Positions 7,347 to 15,407 of a stretch of 23,053 bases of DNA are shown here, piece by piece. The stretch is from contig JASGMZ010000019.1 in NCBI GenBank assembly GCA_030156305.1, forward strand, positions 1 to 23,053, written 5' to 3'. A program made the position numbers and the translations under genes. The notes beneath the pieces were generated by a model that was given only the letters and a program-made list of their open reading frames with translations, searched no databases and had not been told where the DNA came from. Origin of the DNA: Bacteroidales bacterium. GTDB lineage: Bacteria > Bacteroidota > Bacteroidia > Bacteroidales > UBA12077. Within the stretch, counting starts at the first letter, position 1. The number at the start of each line of letters is the position of its first letter.

Positions 7347-9788
7347 TTAATTTTTCATTAAATACTGATAATCGAGATAGTATAATATTTTTAACGAAAT
7401 ACTGTTGATCTGCGATGCAGCAAATGTATTTTCCAGATTATCCACAAAACTATTTACTAAATTATTGTCATTAGTATATATTGCATTTTTCCAAACCAAT
7501 GATAGTTCGCTACCCGGTGCAAAACGCCACAAATACTTCATATCAATGGTAAAGGCATTATAGTTAAGATTTTCTGAAGTACTGTAGGAATCATACCCAA
7601 TAGACGGGCTTAATGCTCCATCGGACAACAACTGATGAAAATCAGTATACTCTACCCTACTCCAATAATGGCGCATTCGGAAACTCAAAGATGCTTTATT
7701 GCTAAAAATATAGCTGGAATTAAATGTATTAACTAAAGTTGTACGATCTCTGTTTCCCATAACAATCACATCATTGCCGGTATTATCAGCATAATTATCT
7801 ACATAACCGTATGTGTTAAAGTTATTTTCAAAGCTTACACCATAAACTAAAATCCATTTATCATTCATTCTAACCCTGGGTTGTATGCTATAATCATATC
7901 CCCATTGATTATCATCCATCGATTTCCAATAATCACCACTTAAGTCAATTGCAAATTTTTTACGATAATCAGTTGATATCCATGATTGAAAATACATATT
8001 ACGTGGTAATTCTAATTTCCATCCATCCACCCGAGGTTCAAAAAAGTCGTATCGCTTGAAAGGTTTCACTTCCCCATAAAATCCAACAGACAAATGATTT
8101 CTAAAGGTAGCATGAATCCTGGCATTTATATTAAAGCTGGAGTATTCTCTTGGCTTATACAAACTTGTATAGTAAAAAGAAATTTCATTATTCCATTCTA
8201 ATAATCTCCAAAAAGGTTCTTTTATGTTATATTGAAACTCTGCATCCCATGTTGCTTCATTATTTTGTTGAATATATCCCATATCATTAGGATCATAAGT
8301 ATCAGATTCAATAAAATGCTGTAGTTCAAACATAAATCTTCCGCTTATTTTAGCCACTTCAATATTATACTTATGTCCTAATGTTGTACTGTCGGTATAA
8401 TGTTGACTCACTGCTCCACTTCCGGCAATTTGATATGAGTTTTCTTTATTCATAATTCGAAACTCGGTAGCTGTTACATTGGCATTATAGTTCTCTTCGG
8501 CATGCAAAACATTAGTATTCGCCAAACTGATAAATGAATTATTTTTGAGGGTTTGGTCTAAAACAATCATGTTATAATTGGTAAACCCCTGAGTACGGTA
8601 ATGGCTTACTTCTTCAGAAATTGTATCCTTAATTTCAGCTTCAACGGCTCCTGTCATTGCATTAAAGAAACCAATACCTAACCCGCCTTTTGTGCGGCCC
8701 GATATTTTGGTGGCATTAATTAAATTTGTTTCCAAAGGATTGCTGGCAACCACCTGATTGGAATCTAAATGATCATAAACATCATACGCGTTCTTTGGCT
8801 TACCTCCTATCCTACGAGAATAAAAAATGTTTCCTTTACTAAACAACTCTGTACCTTCCGTAAAAAACTGACGCTTTTCATCATATTGAACCTCATAGGG
8901 AGAAATATTTAATATTTCATCATCCGATTGTACCTGTCCAAAATCGGGGATTAAAATCATATCGAGGGTAAAACTTTGATTTATTCCCCATTTTAAATCC
9001 ATCCCTGCATTAAAATTGTTTCCCCATTTATCAATTTCATCATTTTTTTCGAGGTATGCTGACACATAGGGTGTAACGGATAAGCGTAAAGGTGGTTCAA
9101 TATCTTTAATACCAGACATTTCACCCATTTGATTAATTTTCCCTTGTATCTGATTATCGATAAAATTCCATGAACTCCACTCCCTATAACGCCTGATATG
9201 ACGCATAAAGTGAACACCCCATGTTTGATTTTCTTTTTGTGAAAATCGAAGTGCTGAATATGGAATCATCATCTCGACCATCCAACCCTTTTCGGTTATA
9301 TTTACTTTACTTTCCCAAACAGCATCCCAGTTTCTATCTTCGCTATTCCCATTATGTTTTACATCCGATTGTATACCAGATGCAGAAACCATAAACTCTG
9401 ATGCATTGACTCCATCGTTAAAGGTATTGATATATACCGTAAATAAATCGGAATTTAAACTTGTATAATCATCACGAACACCCAGGTCTTTGATAATGCT
9501 ATCCGGATGGTTATCATACATTATTGCTCCGAAATAAATAGCATGATTATCATATAAAATTTTAACCTCAGTCGGTAATGACGGAGCATAACCATTGTAA
9601 GGCTCAAATTGAATAAAATCCTTAGCCACAGGAGCATTTACCCAAATATCATCGTCAAGGATTCCGTCAATTTTTGGCCCTTGCGCTACTTTCTTAATCT
9701 CTATGGTTTGCTTGTTGTTGTTCAACGAATATGCTATTGTATTAATACCTAACAATATACATATTCCCAAAAAAAACTTTTTTCTCAC
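7347..9788 (-). CDS. DUF5916 outer-membrane protein with CBM9-like N-terminal domain
   Basis: 813 aa beginning with a signal peptide (MRKKFFLGICILLGINTIAYS). Residues from about 30 to 215 look like a family 9 carbohydrate-binding module: PKIDGILDDDIWVNAP, then ILYDNHAIYFGAIMYD, DLFTVYINTF, and GWMVEMMIPYSALRF. The rest, about 290 to the end, alternates aromatic and polar residues as in an outer-membrane beta barrel. It matches the DUF5916 family of Bacteroidetes, often annotated as carbohydrate-binding or hydrolase, whose substrate is not firmly known. The start codon is GTG (9788-9786) with no in-frame ATG nearby. It lies 74 bases downstream of prfC on the same strand and may be partly co-transcribed. 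Confidence 0.85.
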   Translation of the reverse strand: MRKKFFLGICILLGINTIAYSLNNNKQTIEIKKVAQGPKIDGILDDDIWVNAPVAKDFIQFEPYNGYAPSLPTEVKILYDNHAIYFGAIMYDNHPDSIIKDLGVRDDYTSLNSDLFTVYINTFNDGVNASEFMVSASGIQSDVKHNGNSEDRNWDAVWESKVNITEKGWMVEMMIPYSALRFSQKENQTWGVHFMRHIRRYREWSSWNFIDNQIQGKINQMGEMSGIKDIEPPLRLSVTPYVSAYLEKNDEIDKWGNNFNAGMDLKWGINQSFTLDMILIPDFGQVQSDDEILNISPYEVQYDEKRQFFTEGTELFSKGNIFYSRRIGGKPKNAYDVYDHLDSNQVVASNPLETNLINATKISGRTKGGLGIGFFNAMTGAVEAEIKDTISEEVSHYRTQGFTNYNMIVLDQTLKNNSFISLANTNVLHAEENYNANVTATEFRIMNKENSYQIAGSGAVSQHYTDSTTLGHKYNIEVAKISGRFMFELQHFIESDTYDPNDMGYIQQNNEATWDAEFQYNIKEPFWRLLEWNNEISFYYTSLYKPREYSSFNINARIHATFRNHLSVGFYGEVKPFKRYDFFEPRVDGWKLELPRNMYFQSWISTDYRKKFAIDLSGDYWKSMDDNQWGYDYSIQPRVRMNDKWILVYGVSFENNFNTYGYVDNYADNTGNDVIVMGNRDRTTLVNTFNSSYIFSNKASLSFRMRHYWSRVEYTDFHQLLSDGALSPSIGYDSYSTSENLNYNAFTIDMKYLWRFAPGSELSLVWKNAIYTNDNNLVNSFVDNLENTFAASQINSISLKILYYLDYQYLMKN

Positions 9789-9862
9789 ACTAATTTCTTT
9801 TTTTCTTTTTAAGATTCCTGTGATTAAAAGACTTAGAAGACTTAAAAAGGTTTAATAGAAAT

Positions 9863-11443
9863 TTAAAATTCTGAAGTAAAGTGAAACTTTATTTTATCGA
9901 ATTTTTCCTGAGCCATTTGCAAAGCATAAGGCGATTCGGCCATAAATACTTCACGCCCATGTTTATCAATCGCCAATACATTATATTTTCTTTTTCTAAA
10001 ATCTTCTAATTGTTCTTTATCGTCACTTTCAATCCAGCAAGCTTTATGCATTTGGATCGGTTCATATTTGCATTTGGCACCATATTCGTGTTCAAGCCTA
10101 AACTGAATAACATCGAACTGCAGCTGGCCTACGGTTCCAATAATTTTACGTCCATTAAATTTATTAGTAAAGAGCTGGGCCACTCCTTCGTCCATTAATT
10201 GATCGAGTCCTTTGGCCAGCTGTTTGTATTTCATAGGATCGGCATTCTCTACATAACGAAACATTTCAGGTGAAAAACTGGGTAATCCTTTAAAATGAAC
10301 TGTTTCTCCTTCAGTTAAGGTATCTCCTATTTTAAAATTTCCTGTATCGTGGATACCAACAATATCTCCTGGATAAGCTTCATCAATGATAGATTTTTTC
10401 TCAGCCATAAAAGCGGTTGGAGAAGGAAATTTCATTTTTTTGTTAGCTTTCACATGTAAATAATTGGTATTACGCTGGAATACACCAGAACAAATTTTAA
10501 CAAATGCCAACCTGTCCCGGTGGTTTGGATCCATATTGGCATGTATTTTAAAAACAAACCCGGTAAATTTATTTTCAAAAGGGCCTATCTCTCTTTCTTC
10601 CGCTTTAACAGGAAGCGGATAAGGTGCAATATCCACAAAACAATCCAACAGTTCTTTTACACCAAAATTATTTAATGCACTCCCGAAAAATACCGGAGCC
10701 AAATCGGCTGATAAATAATCTTTAACTTCAAACTCTGGATAAACACCCGAAATTAATTCTAACTCTTCGCGTAAGGTTTTTGCATACTCATCCCCAATAT
10801 AATTTTCCAAATCAGGATGATTAATGTCTTTAAATTCAATCACTTCTTCGACTGTTTGTTTCGATTCTCCACTAAATAAGTTTAGTTTTTCGTCATAAAT
10901 ATTATAAACTCCTTTAAAAGTTGGGCCATTACTAATAGGCCAGCTTAAAGGCCGAACATGAATCTTTAATTCATTTTCAATTTCATCGAGCAATTCAAAA
11001 GGATCTTTCCCGCTGCGGTCTAATTTATTGATAAAAACCATTACGGGAGTTTTTCGCATGCGGCATACTTCCATTAATTTGCGGGTTTGCGGTTCAACAC
11101 CTTTGGCCGAGTCGATAACAATAATAACACTATCTACAGCGGTAAGTGTTCGAAAAGTATCTTCAGCAAAATCCTGGTGCCCGGGTGTATCCAGAATATT
11201 AATTTTTCTACCCCTATATTCAAACCCCATTACTGATGTAGCAACAGAAATTCCACGTTGCCGCTCAATTTCCATAAAATCGGAAGTAGCCGTTTTTTTT
11301 ATTTTATTATTTTTAACAGCTCCTGCTACATGAATAGCTCCACCAAAAAGCAATAATTTTTCTGTTAACGTTGTTTTTCCTGCATCGGGATGGCTTACAA
11401 TACCAAATGTCCTTCTTCGCTTTATTTCTTCTTTAAAATCCAT
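9863..11443 (-). CDS. prfC: Peptide chain release factor 3
   Basis: RF3 is a translational GTPase that speeds release of RF1/RF2 from the ribosome after peptide release. The 526-aa length matches E. coli RF3 (529). G-domain motifs are complete: P-loop SHPDAGKTT (17-25), switch region with RGISV, DTPGHQDF (85-92) and NKLDR (139-143). The C-terminal domain includes GTVGQLQFDVIQFRLEHEYG, typical of RF3 rather than EF-G. The ATG at 11443 gives the canonical short N-terminus. Its neighbours are unrelated to translation. Confidence 0.97.
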   Translation of the reverse strand: MDFKEEIKRRRTFGIVSHPDAGKTTLTEKLLLFGGAIHVAGAVKNNKIKKTATSDFMEIERQRGISVATSVMGFEYRGRKINILDTPGHQDFAEDTFRTLTAVDSVIIVIDSAKGVEPQTRKLMEVCRMRKTPVMVFINKLDRSGKDPFELLDEIENELKIHVRPLSWPISNGPTFKGVYNIYDEKLNLFSGESKQTVEEVIEFKDINHPDLENYIGDEYAKTLREELELISGVYPEFEVKDYLSADLAPVFFGSALNNFGVKELLDCFVDIAPYPLPVKAEEREIGPFENKFTGFVFKIHANMDPNHRDRLAFVKICSGVFQRNTNYLHVKANKKMKFPSPTAFMAEKKSIIDEAYPGDIVGIHDTGNFKIGDTLTEGETVHFKGLPSFSPEMFRYVENADPMKYKQLAKGLDQLMDEGVAQLFTNKFNGRKIIGTVGQLQFDVIQFRLEHEYGAKCKYEPIQMHKACWIESDDKEQLEDFRKRKYNVLAIDKHGREVFMAESPYALQMAQEKFDKIKFHFTSEF

Positions 11444-11483
11444 AAAAAATATAAAAATCGAAATTATTTTTATTTCAAAGCTG

Positions 11484-11491
11484 CAAAAATA
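11484..11491 (-). promoter_or_regulatory. Candidate -7 element for prfC
   Basis: On the minus strand TATTTTTG matches TAnnTTTG about 40 bases upstream of the prfC ATG. No good TTTG is seen at the expected distance upstream, so support is weak. Confidence 0.35.
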
Positions 11492-11655
11492 TAAAAAGGA
11501 ATGGATTAATTTAGCTTTAACGCTAAAATTACCTTTTTCTTAAAACATAAAACAATTGCGGCATATAGTTATACTTTATCTTTAAAATAAATTTTCTATA
11601 ACCTATTTTAACATAATGATTTTAACAAATATTTTTTAAGCTATTTTATTCTTTA

Positions 11656-11663
11656 TAAGTTTG
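11656..11663 (+). promoter_or_regulatory. Candidate -7 element for the DUF4168 gene
   Basis: TAAGTTTG matches TAnnTTTG and would start transcription near 11670, about 30 nt before the ATG. The upstream element is only a T-rich stretch around 11632-11637. Confidence 0.5.
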
Positions 11664-11701
11664 CAGAGAGAAGATTAATTTAAAATTAAAATCAATTTAT
11701 T

Positions 11702-12166
11702 ATGTTTAAAATGAAAAAAATTTCAAGTTTATTTTTAACTCTTTTTGTAAGCAGTACATTTATATTTGCTCAAACTCCTCAGGTTCCTCAAAAAACCGAT
11801 GTTTCTGACCAGGATTTAGAAACATTTGCAGCTGCTTTTGAGCAAGTACAGGTGCTGAATCAAAAAGCACAGCAGGATATGGTTAAAGCAGTACAGGATG
11901 AAGGTTTAAGTGTACAACGATACAATGAAATGTTGCAGAGCGAAGAAGACCCAACTCAAGATGCAAAGCCTACTGATGAAGAAAAATCACAGTTTGAAAA
12001 CATCAATCAAAAAATAAGGGCTATACAACAAAAAGCACAACAATCAATGCAACAAAAAATTCAGGACGAAGGATTAACGGTTAAAAGATACCAGGAAATT
12101 GCTTTTGCCCTTCAAAACAGTACTGAATTACAGCAAAAATTACAAAAATTGATGCAACCTAAATAA
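11702..12166 (+). CDS. Secreted DUF4168 domain protein with duplicated repeat
   Basis: 154 aa with an N-terminal signal peptide ending around FIFAQ, so probably periplasmic. The mature part is Gln-rich and helical and resembles DUF4168. It contains two copies of one unit: residues about 41-77 (VLNQKAQQDMVKAVQDEGLS, RYNEM) and about 101-137 (AIQQKAQQSMQQKIQDEGLT, RYQEI), separated by an acidic linker. Function is unknown. An alternative start at 11711 (MKKISS) fits a signal peptide equally well. It stands alone between a candidate promoter and a terminator. Confidence 0.8.
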   Translation: MFKMKKISSLFLTLFVSSTFIFAQTPQVPQKTDVSDQDLETFAAAFEQVQVLNQKAQQDMVKAVQDEGLSVQRYNEMLQSEEDPTQDAKPTDEEKSQFENINQKIRAIQQKAQQSMQQKIQDEGLTVKRYQEIAFALQNSTELQQKLQKLMQPK

Positions 12167-12188
12167 AAATAAACTATTGATATTGAGG

Positions 12189-12247
12189 AATGGCTGCTAA
12201 TTCAGCCACGGATTGCAAATCCGATGGTGATGGTTAACAGCCATTTT
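12189..12247 (+). terminator. Terminator with a competing hairpin after the DUF4168 gene
   Basis: AATGGCTG (12189-12196) pairs with CAGCCATT (12238-12245), which runs into a T-stretch, giving a terminator-like stem. The same left arm can instead pair with a nearer CAGCCA (12203-12208). A third, independent stem CGGATT (12209-12214) with AATCCG (12218-12223) lies between. The arrangement could be a terminator built from a REP-like repeat, or a conditional terminator ahead of the downstream thioredoxin-like gene. Confidence 0.65.
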
Positions 12248-12316
12248 TTTATATTGTTTATAAATCAGAATAAAATATATGTATATATTTATATCGAATT
12301 TTAAAAATAACAGACT

Positions 12317-12865
12317 ATGAAAAAAATAATCATTTTAGCATCTGCTGTTTTGTTAATTATCACTTCTTGCAATTACAAAGAAAAAAAAGAGCAGCAAGAA
12401 CAGGAAGCTGATGTAAAAAAATCAACCCTAATAGAAAAAGGCCAGCCAGTTCCTGAATTTGAGTACATTACATTGCAAAACGATACAGTAAATATCAAAG
12501 AACATCAGGGGAAAGTAGTATTTATGAATTTCTTTGCTACCTCCTGTCCTGTCTGTATGAAAGAACTTCCTTATGTTGAAAAGGAGATTCAGGAAAAATA
12601 CAAAAATAACCATAACTTTGAGTTACTTGCTTTTGGAAGAGAGCACAATGCCAATGAAATGCTCGCTTTCAAAGAAAAAAATAAGTACACCATGAGTTTC
12701 ATTCCCGACCCGGATAGAAAAATTTATGCGTTGTTTGCCGAAAAATATATTCCGAGGAATATAGTACTAAACAGAGAGGGAAAAATTATTTATGAAGCTA
12801 CCGGATTTAGCGCAAAAGAATTTTCAACGTTAAAACAAGTAATTGAGCAGGAACTGAACAAATAA
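12317..12865 (+). CDS. TlpA-like thioredoxin-fold lipoprotein
   Basis: 182 aa. A signal peptide with lipobox LIITSC (lipid-modified C18) anchors it to a membrane facing the periplasm. After a charged linker comes an AhpC/TSA-TlpA type thioredoxin fold with active-site C77-P-V-C80 in NFFATSCPVCMKELP, and a cis-proline-type region near YIPRNIV. It should be a thiol:disulfide oxidoreductase of the TlpA/ResA type, perhaps reducing disulfides in cytochrome or other envelope proteins. The substrate cannot be told from context. It has its own terminator and no cytochrome-maturation neighbours. Confidence 0.9.
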   Translation: MKKIIILASAVLLIITSCNYKEKKEQQEQEADVKKSTLIEKGQPVPEFEYITLQNDTVNIKEHQGKVVFMNFFATSCPVCMKELPYVEKEIQEKYKNNHNFELLAFGREHNANEMLAFKEKNKYTMSFIPDPDRKIYALFAEKYIPRNIVLNREGKIIYEATGFSAKEFSTLKQVIEQELNK

Positions 12866-12895
12866 AAATACTGAATGATATTAAATTTTAAAAAG

Positions 12896-12924
12896 AAAAC
12901 CATAGATTTGTTCTATGGTTTTTT
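12896..12924 (+). terminator. Rho-independent terminator of the TlpA-like gene
   Basis: AAAACCATAGA (12896-12906) pairs with TCTATGGTTTT (12912-12922) around a 5-base loop, ending in a T-run to 12924. Confidence 0.9.
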
Positions 12925-12996
12925 ATTCATTAAAATACACTCTCATTTAATTGTAAACTGTAAACTTTGTATAAGATTTGATTAAAATGCAATTAC

Positions 12997-13470
12997 ATGT
13001 TTGAAGCTTTTTACAAATCTCCCATCGGTTTTCTAAGGATTGTTTCTAACGAAAGAGATATCATAAAAATTGAATTCAGTGATGAATATTATAAAATGCG
13101 AATGATCCCTGTTCAAATACAAACTTGTATTCAACAACTGGATGAGTATTTTAGTGGACAACGTCAAAATTTTACCATAGGCATTAATCCGGCAGGGTCA
13201 GAATTTCAGGCCAAAATATGGAATTTGGTGTTAAAAATTCCTTATGGAAAAACAATTTCATACTTAGGCCTGGCCCGGGATTTCGGGGATGAAAAAGCCA
13301 TTCGTGCCATAGCCTCTGCCAACGGAAAAAATCCAATCCCCATTATCATACCTTGCCACCGAGTTATAGGTAATGATGGAAGCCTGACAGGATATGCCGG
13401 AGGATTATTGAAAAAACAATGGTTGCTTGAACACGAAGGTGCTATACAACAAAAAAGTTTATTTTGGTAA
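12997..13470 (+). CDS. ogt: Methylated-DNA--protein-cysteine methyltransferase
   Basis: This suicide enzyme moves the methyl group from O6-methylguanine in DNA to its own cysteine. The 157-aa protein has the N-terminal ribonuclease-like part and the C-terminal helix-turn-helix domain: EFQAKIWNLVLKIPYGKTISY, the RAIASANGKNPIPIIIPCHR active-site region with acceptor C120, and GYAGGLLKKQWLLEHE. It lacks the Ada N-terminal metal-binding domain, so it is a stand-alone Ogt/MGMT-type protein. It lies between a terminator and a 350-base gap and looks monocistronic. Confidence 0.95.
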   Translation: MFEAFYKSPIGFLRIVSNERDIIKIEFSDEYYKMRMIPVQIQTCIQQLDEYFSGQRQNFTIGINPAGSEFQAKIWNLVLKIPYGKTISYLGLARDFGDEKAIRAIASANGKNPIPIIIPCHRVIGNDGSLTGYAGGLLKKQWLLEHEGAIQQKSLFW

Positions 13471-13495
13471 TTTCAAATCCTATTCATGATATGAT

Positions 13496-13517
13496 TAATT
13501 GCAAACGTTTGCAATTA
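13496..13517. promoter_or_regulatory. Perfect 22-bp palindrome, LacI/PurR-type operator
   Basis: TAATTGCAAACGTTTGCAAT continued by TA at 13516-13517 is fully self-complementary with no loop. The core GCAAACGTTTGC with central CG matches operators of LacI/GalR-family repressors such as PurR. The absence of a loop and T-run argues against a terminator. It lies about 120 bases upstream of the candidate promoter of the carboxylase cluster. Confidence 0.6.
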
Positions 13518-13634
13518 TTTCACCTTTTAACAAATTCTTTTACCATTAGGCATCTTCCTTATTTTTTATCAATTACCCTGACAGGCTATGAACATTTATG
13601 CTTACCGTATGTTATCTTTTTTGACTTAAAAAAA

Positions 13635-13664
13635 TTTGACTATGTTATAATTTTCATATATTTA
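13635..13664 (+). promoter_or_regulatory. Candidate promoter for the acyl-CoA carboxylase operon
   Basis: TTTG (13635-13638), an 18-base spacer, then TATATTTA (13657-13664), one mismatch from TAnnTTTG. Transcription would start near 13671 with a leader of about 150 nt. Confidence 0.4.
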
Positions 13665-13820
13665 GTGCAGAAAAAATCTGATATTTAGGTGTATAATAAG
13701 GGGGCATTTATTTAAAAACAATCAATAACATTTTATGAATCAATAATTTGTAATCAATCCTCTTTTTGTGCCCAAAAAATCAGGTATGTTATATAACATA
13801 TTTAATTTAAGCCGGATACT

Positions 13821-15377
13821 ATGGATATTAATGGAAAAACCTACAAAGATTTTTTAGCGCGTATTGAGCGACAAAAGATTCAAAATGGGTCTGAAAAAGT
13901 AAATAGCCAGCATAAAAAAGGGAAATTACATGCCCGTGAGCGAATTGCTTTATTATTTGATAAAAACTCATTCGAAGAGTTAGATGCTTTTGTTACATCA
14001 GCCACTCCCGATAGCGGATTAGGAAAAATTGATTTGGCTTTTGGCGATGGCGTTGTTATTGGTTATGGCAGAATTAACGGCAGGTTGGTTTATGCTTACT
14101 CACAAGACTTTACAGTAATGGGTGGTTCTTTGGGCGCTGTACATGCGCGAAAAATAAATAAAGTGCAAGAGCTGGCTTTACGGGTTGGCGCCCCTATTAT
14201 TGGTTTAATCGATTCGGGAGGTGCCAGAATACAGGAAGGGGTCGCCAGTTTATCAGGCTATGCCAGCATTTTTCATCATAATGTAAAAGCATCAGGGATA
14301 ATACCACAAATTTCAGTAATTCTTGGCCCTGCTGCCGGTGGTGCAGTATACTCTCCTGCCCTGACCGATTTTATATTTATGACTAAAGATACTAGCTATA
14401 TGTTTGTTACCGGGCCTAACGTAGTGAAAGAAGTTTTAAACGAAGAAGTAACTTTTGATGATTTAGGTGGCGCCGAAATTCATGCTAAAAAAAGCGGTGT
14501 TGCCAATTTCATTTACGAAGACGAAGAAAATACAATTCTCGGAATAAAAAAACTCCTCTCCTTTTTCCCGTCAAACAATATGGAAAATCCTCCTTTCATC
14601 GATACGCAGGACAAAATCGAGCGGAATGTAGAAAAGTTAAGAACGCTTGTACCCGATGATCCCAATAAACCCTACGATATAAAAAAAGTGATTGAACTTA
14701 TTGCTGATAAAGATTCATTTTTTGAAGTATCGGAACATTTTGCACAAAATCTGGTTACCGGTTTTGCCCGTTTAAATGGCAAAGCCATTGGTATTGTTGC
14801 CAACCAGCCCAAAATTCTTGCAGGAGTGCTTGATATTAACTCATCGACTAAAGGAGCCAGGTTTATCCGTTTTTGCGATGCATTTAATATTCCGGTTTTA
14901 ACACTGGAAGATGTGCCAGGCTTTTTGCCTGGATTGGATCAGGAACATAAAGGAATTATAAAACATGGCGCTAAATTACTTTTTGCTTACAGCGAAGCAT
15001 CGGTGCCCAAAATTACGGTGATCCTTAGAAAATCATACGGAGGAGCTTTTTGTGTGATGAATAGTAAAAACCTTGGGGGTGATTATAATTTTGCCTGGCC
15101 AACAGCCGAAATTGCAGTTATGGGGCCCGAAGGTGCCGTTTCAATTCTTTACAAAAAAGAACTTGAAAACGCCAAAGACCCAAAACAAATGAAAAAAGAA
15201 TTTGCTGCTAAATACCGACAGGAAATTGCCAATCCATACATAGCAGACGAAAAGGGGTATATTGATGAAGTAATAGACCCGGCAGATACACGAAAAAAAC
15301 TGATCACGGCTTTCGAATCGTTGGAAAACAAACATATTGAGGCTCCATCGAGAAAGCATGGAAATATGCCACTATAG
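13821..15377 (+). CDS. pccB: Acyl-CoA carboxylase carboxyltransferase (propionyl-CoA carboxylase beta type)
   Basis: 518 aa, full length for the PccB/MmdA family, which transfers CO2 between biotin and an acyl-CoA such as propionyl-CoA/methylmalonyl-CoA. Both crotonase-like halves are present: GGSLG (101-105), DSGGARIQEG (131-140) and GPAAGGAVYSPA (169-180) in the first; DVPGFLPGLDQEHKGIIKHG and the oxyanion glycines G407-G408 in KSYGGAF in the second. Because a biotin carboxylase and a biotin carrier follow in the same operon, an ATP-driven acyl-CoA carboxylase is more likely than a methylmalonyl-CoA decarboxylase. Propionyl-CoA is the best guess for substrate. The next gene starts 30 bases downstream. 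Confidence 0.92.
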   Translation: MDINGKTYKDFLARIERQKIQNGSEKVNSQHKKGKLHARERIALLFDKNSFEELDAFVTSATPDSGLGKIDLAFGDGVVIGYGRINGRLVYAYSQDFTVMGGSLGAVHARKINKVQELALRVGAPIIGLIDSGGARIQEGVASLSGYASIFHHNVKASGIIPQISVILGPAAGGAVYSPALTDFIFMTKDTSYMFVTGPNVVKEVLNEEVTFDDLGGAEIHAKKSGVANFIYEDEENTILGIKKLLSFFPSNNMENPPFIDTQDKIERNVEKLRTLVPDDPNKPYDIKKVIELIADKDSFFEVSEHFAQNLVTGFARLNGKAIGIVANQPKILAGVLDINSSTKGARFIRFCDAFNIPVLTLEDVPGFLPGLDQEHKGIIKHGAKLLFAYSEASVPKITVILRKSYGGAFCVMNSKNLGGDYNFAWPTAEIAVMGPEGAVSILYKKELENAKDPKQMKKEFAAKYRQEIANPYIADEKGYIDEVIDPADTRKKLITAFESLENKHIEAPSRKHGNMPL

Positions 15378-15407
15378 AATAATTTTTTATGATTGAAAAA
15401 TTAATAT

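Larger units (their letters stand above)
13471..13820. other. Intergenic region upstream of the acyl-CoA carboxylase cluster
   Basis: This 350-base gap holds a perfect palindrome (13496-13517) and a candidate promoter (13635-13664). A 74-codon frame at 13464-13688 overlaps the ogt stop and both sites, and has no recognisable features, so it is not called as a gene. Confidence 0.7.

Noticed and set aside
13464..13688. 74-codon frame after ogt
   Set aside because: Overlaps the ogt stop, the perfect palindrome and the candidate promoter; the translation resembles no known family.
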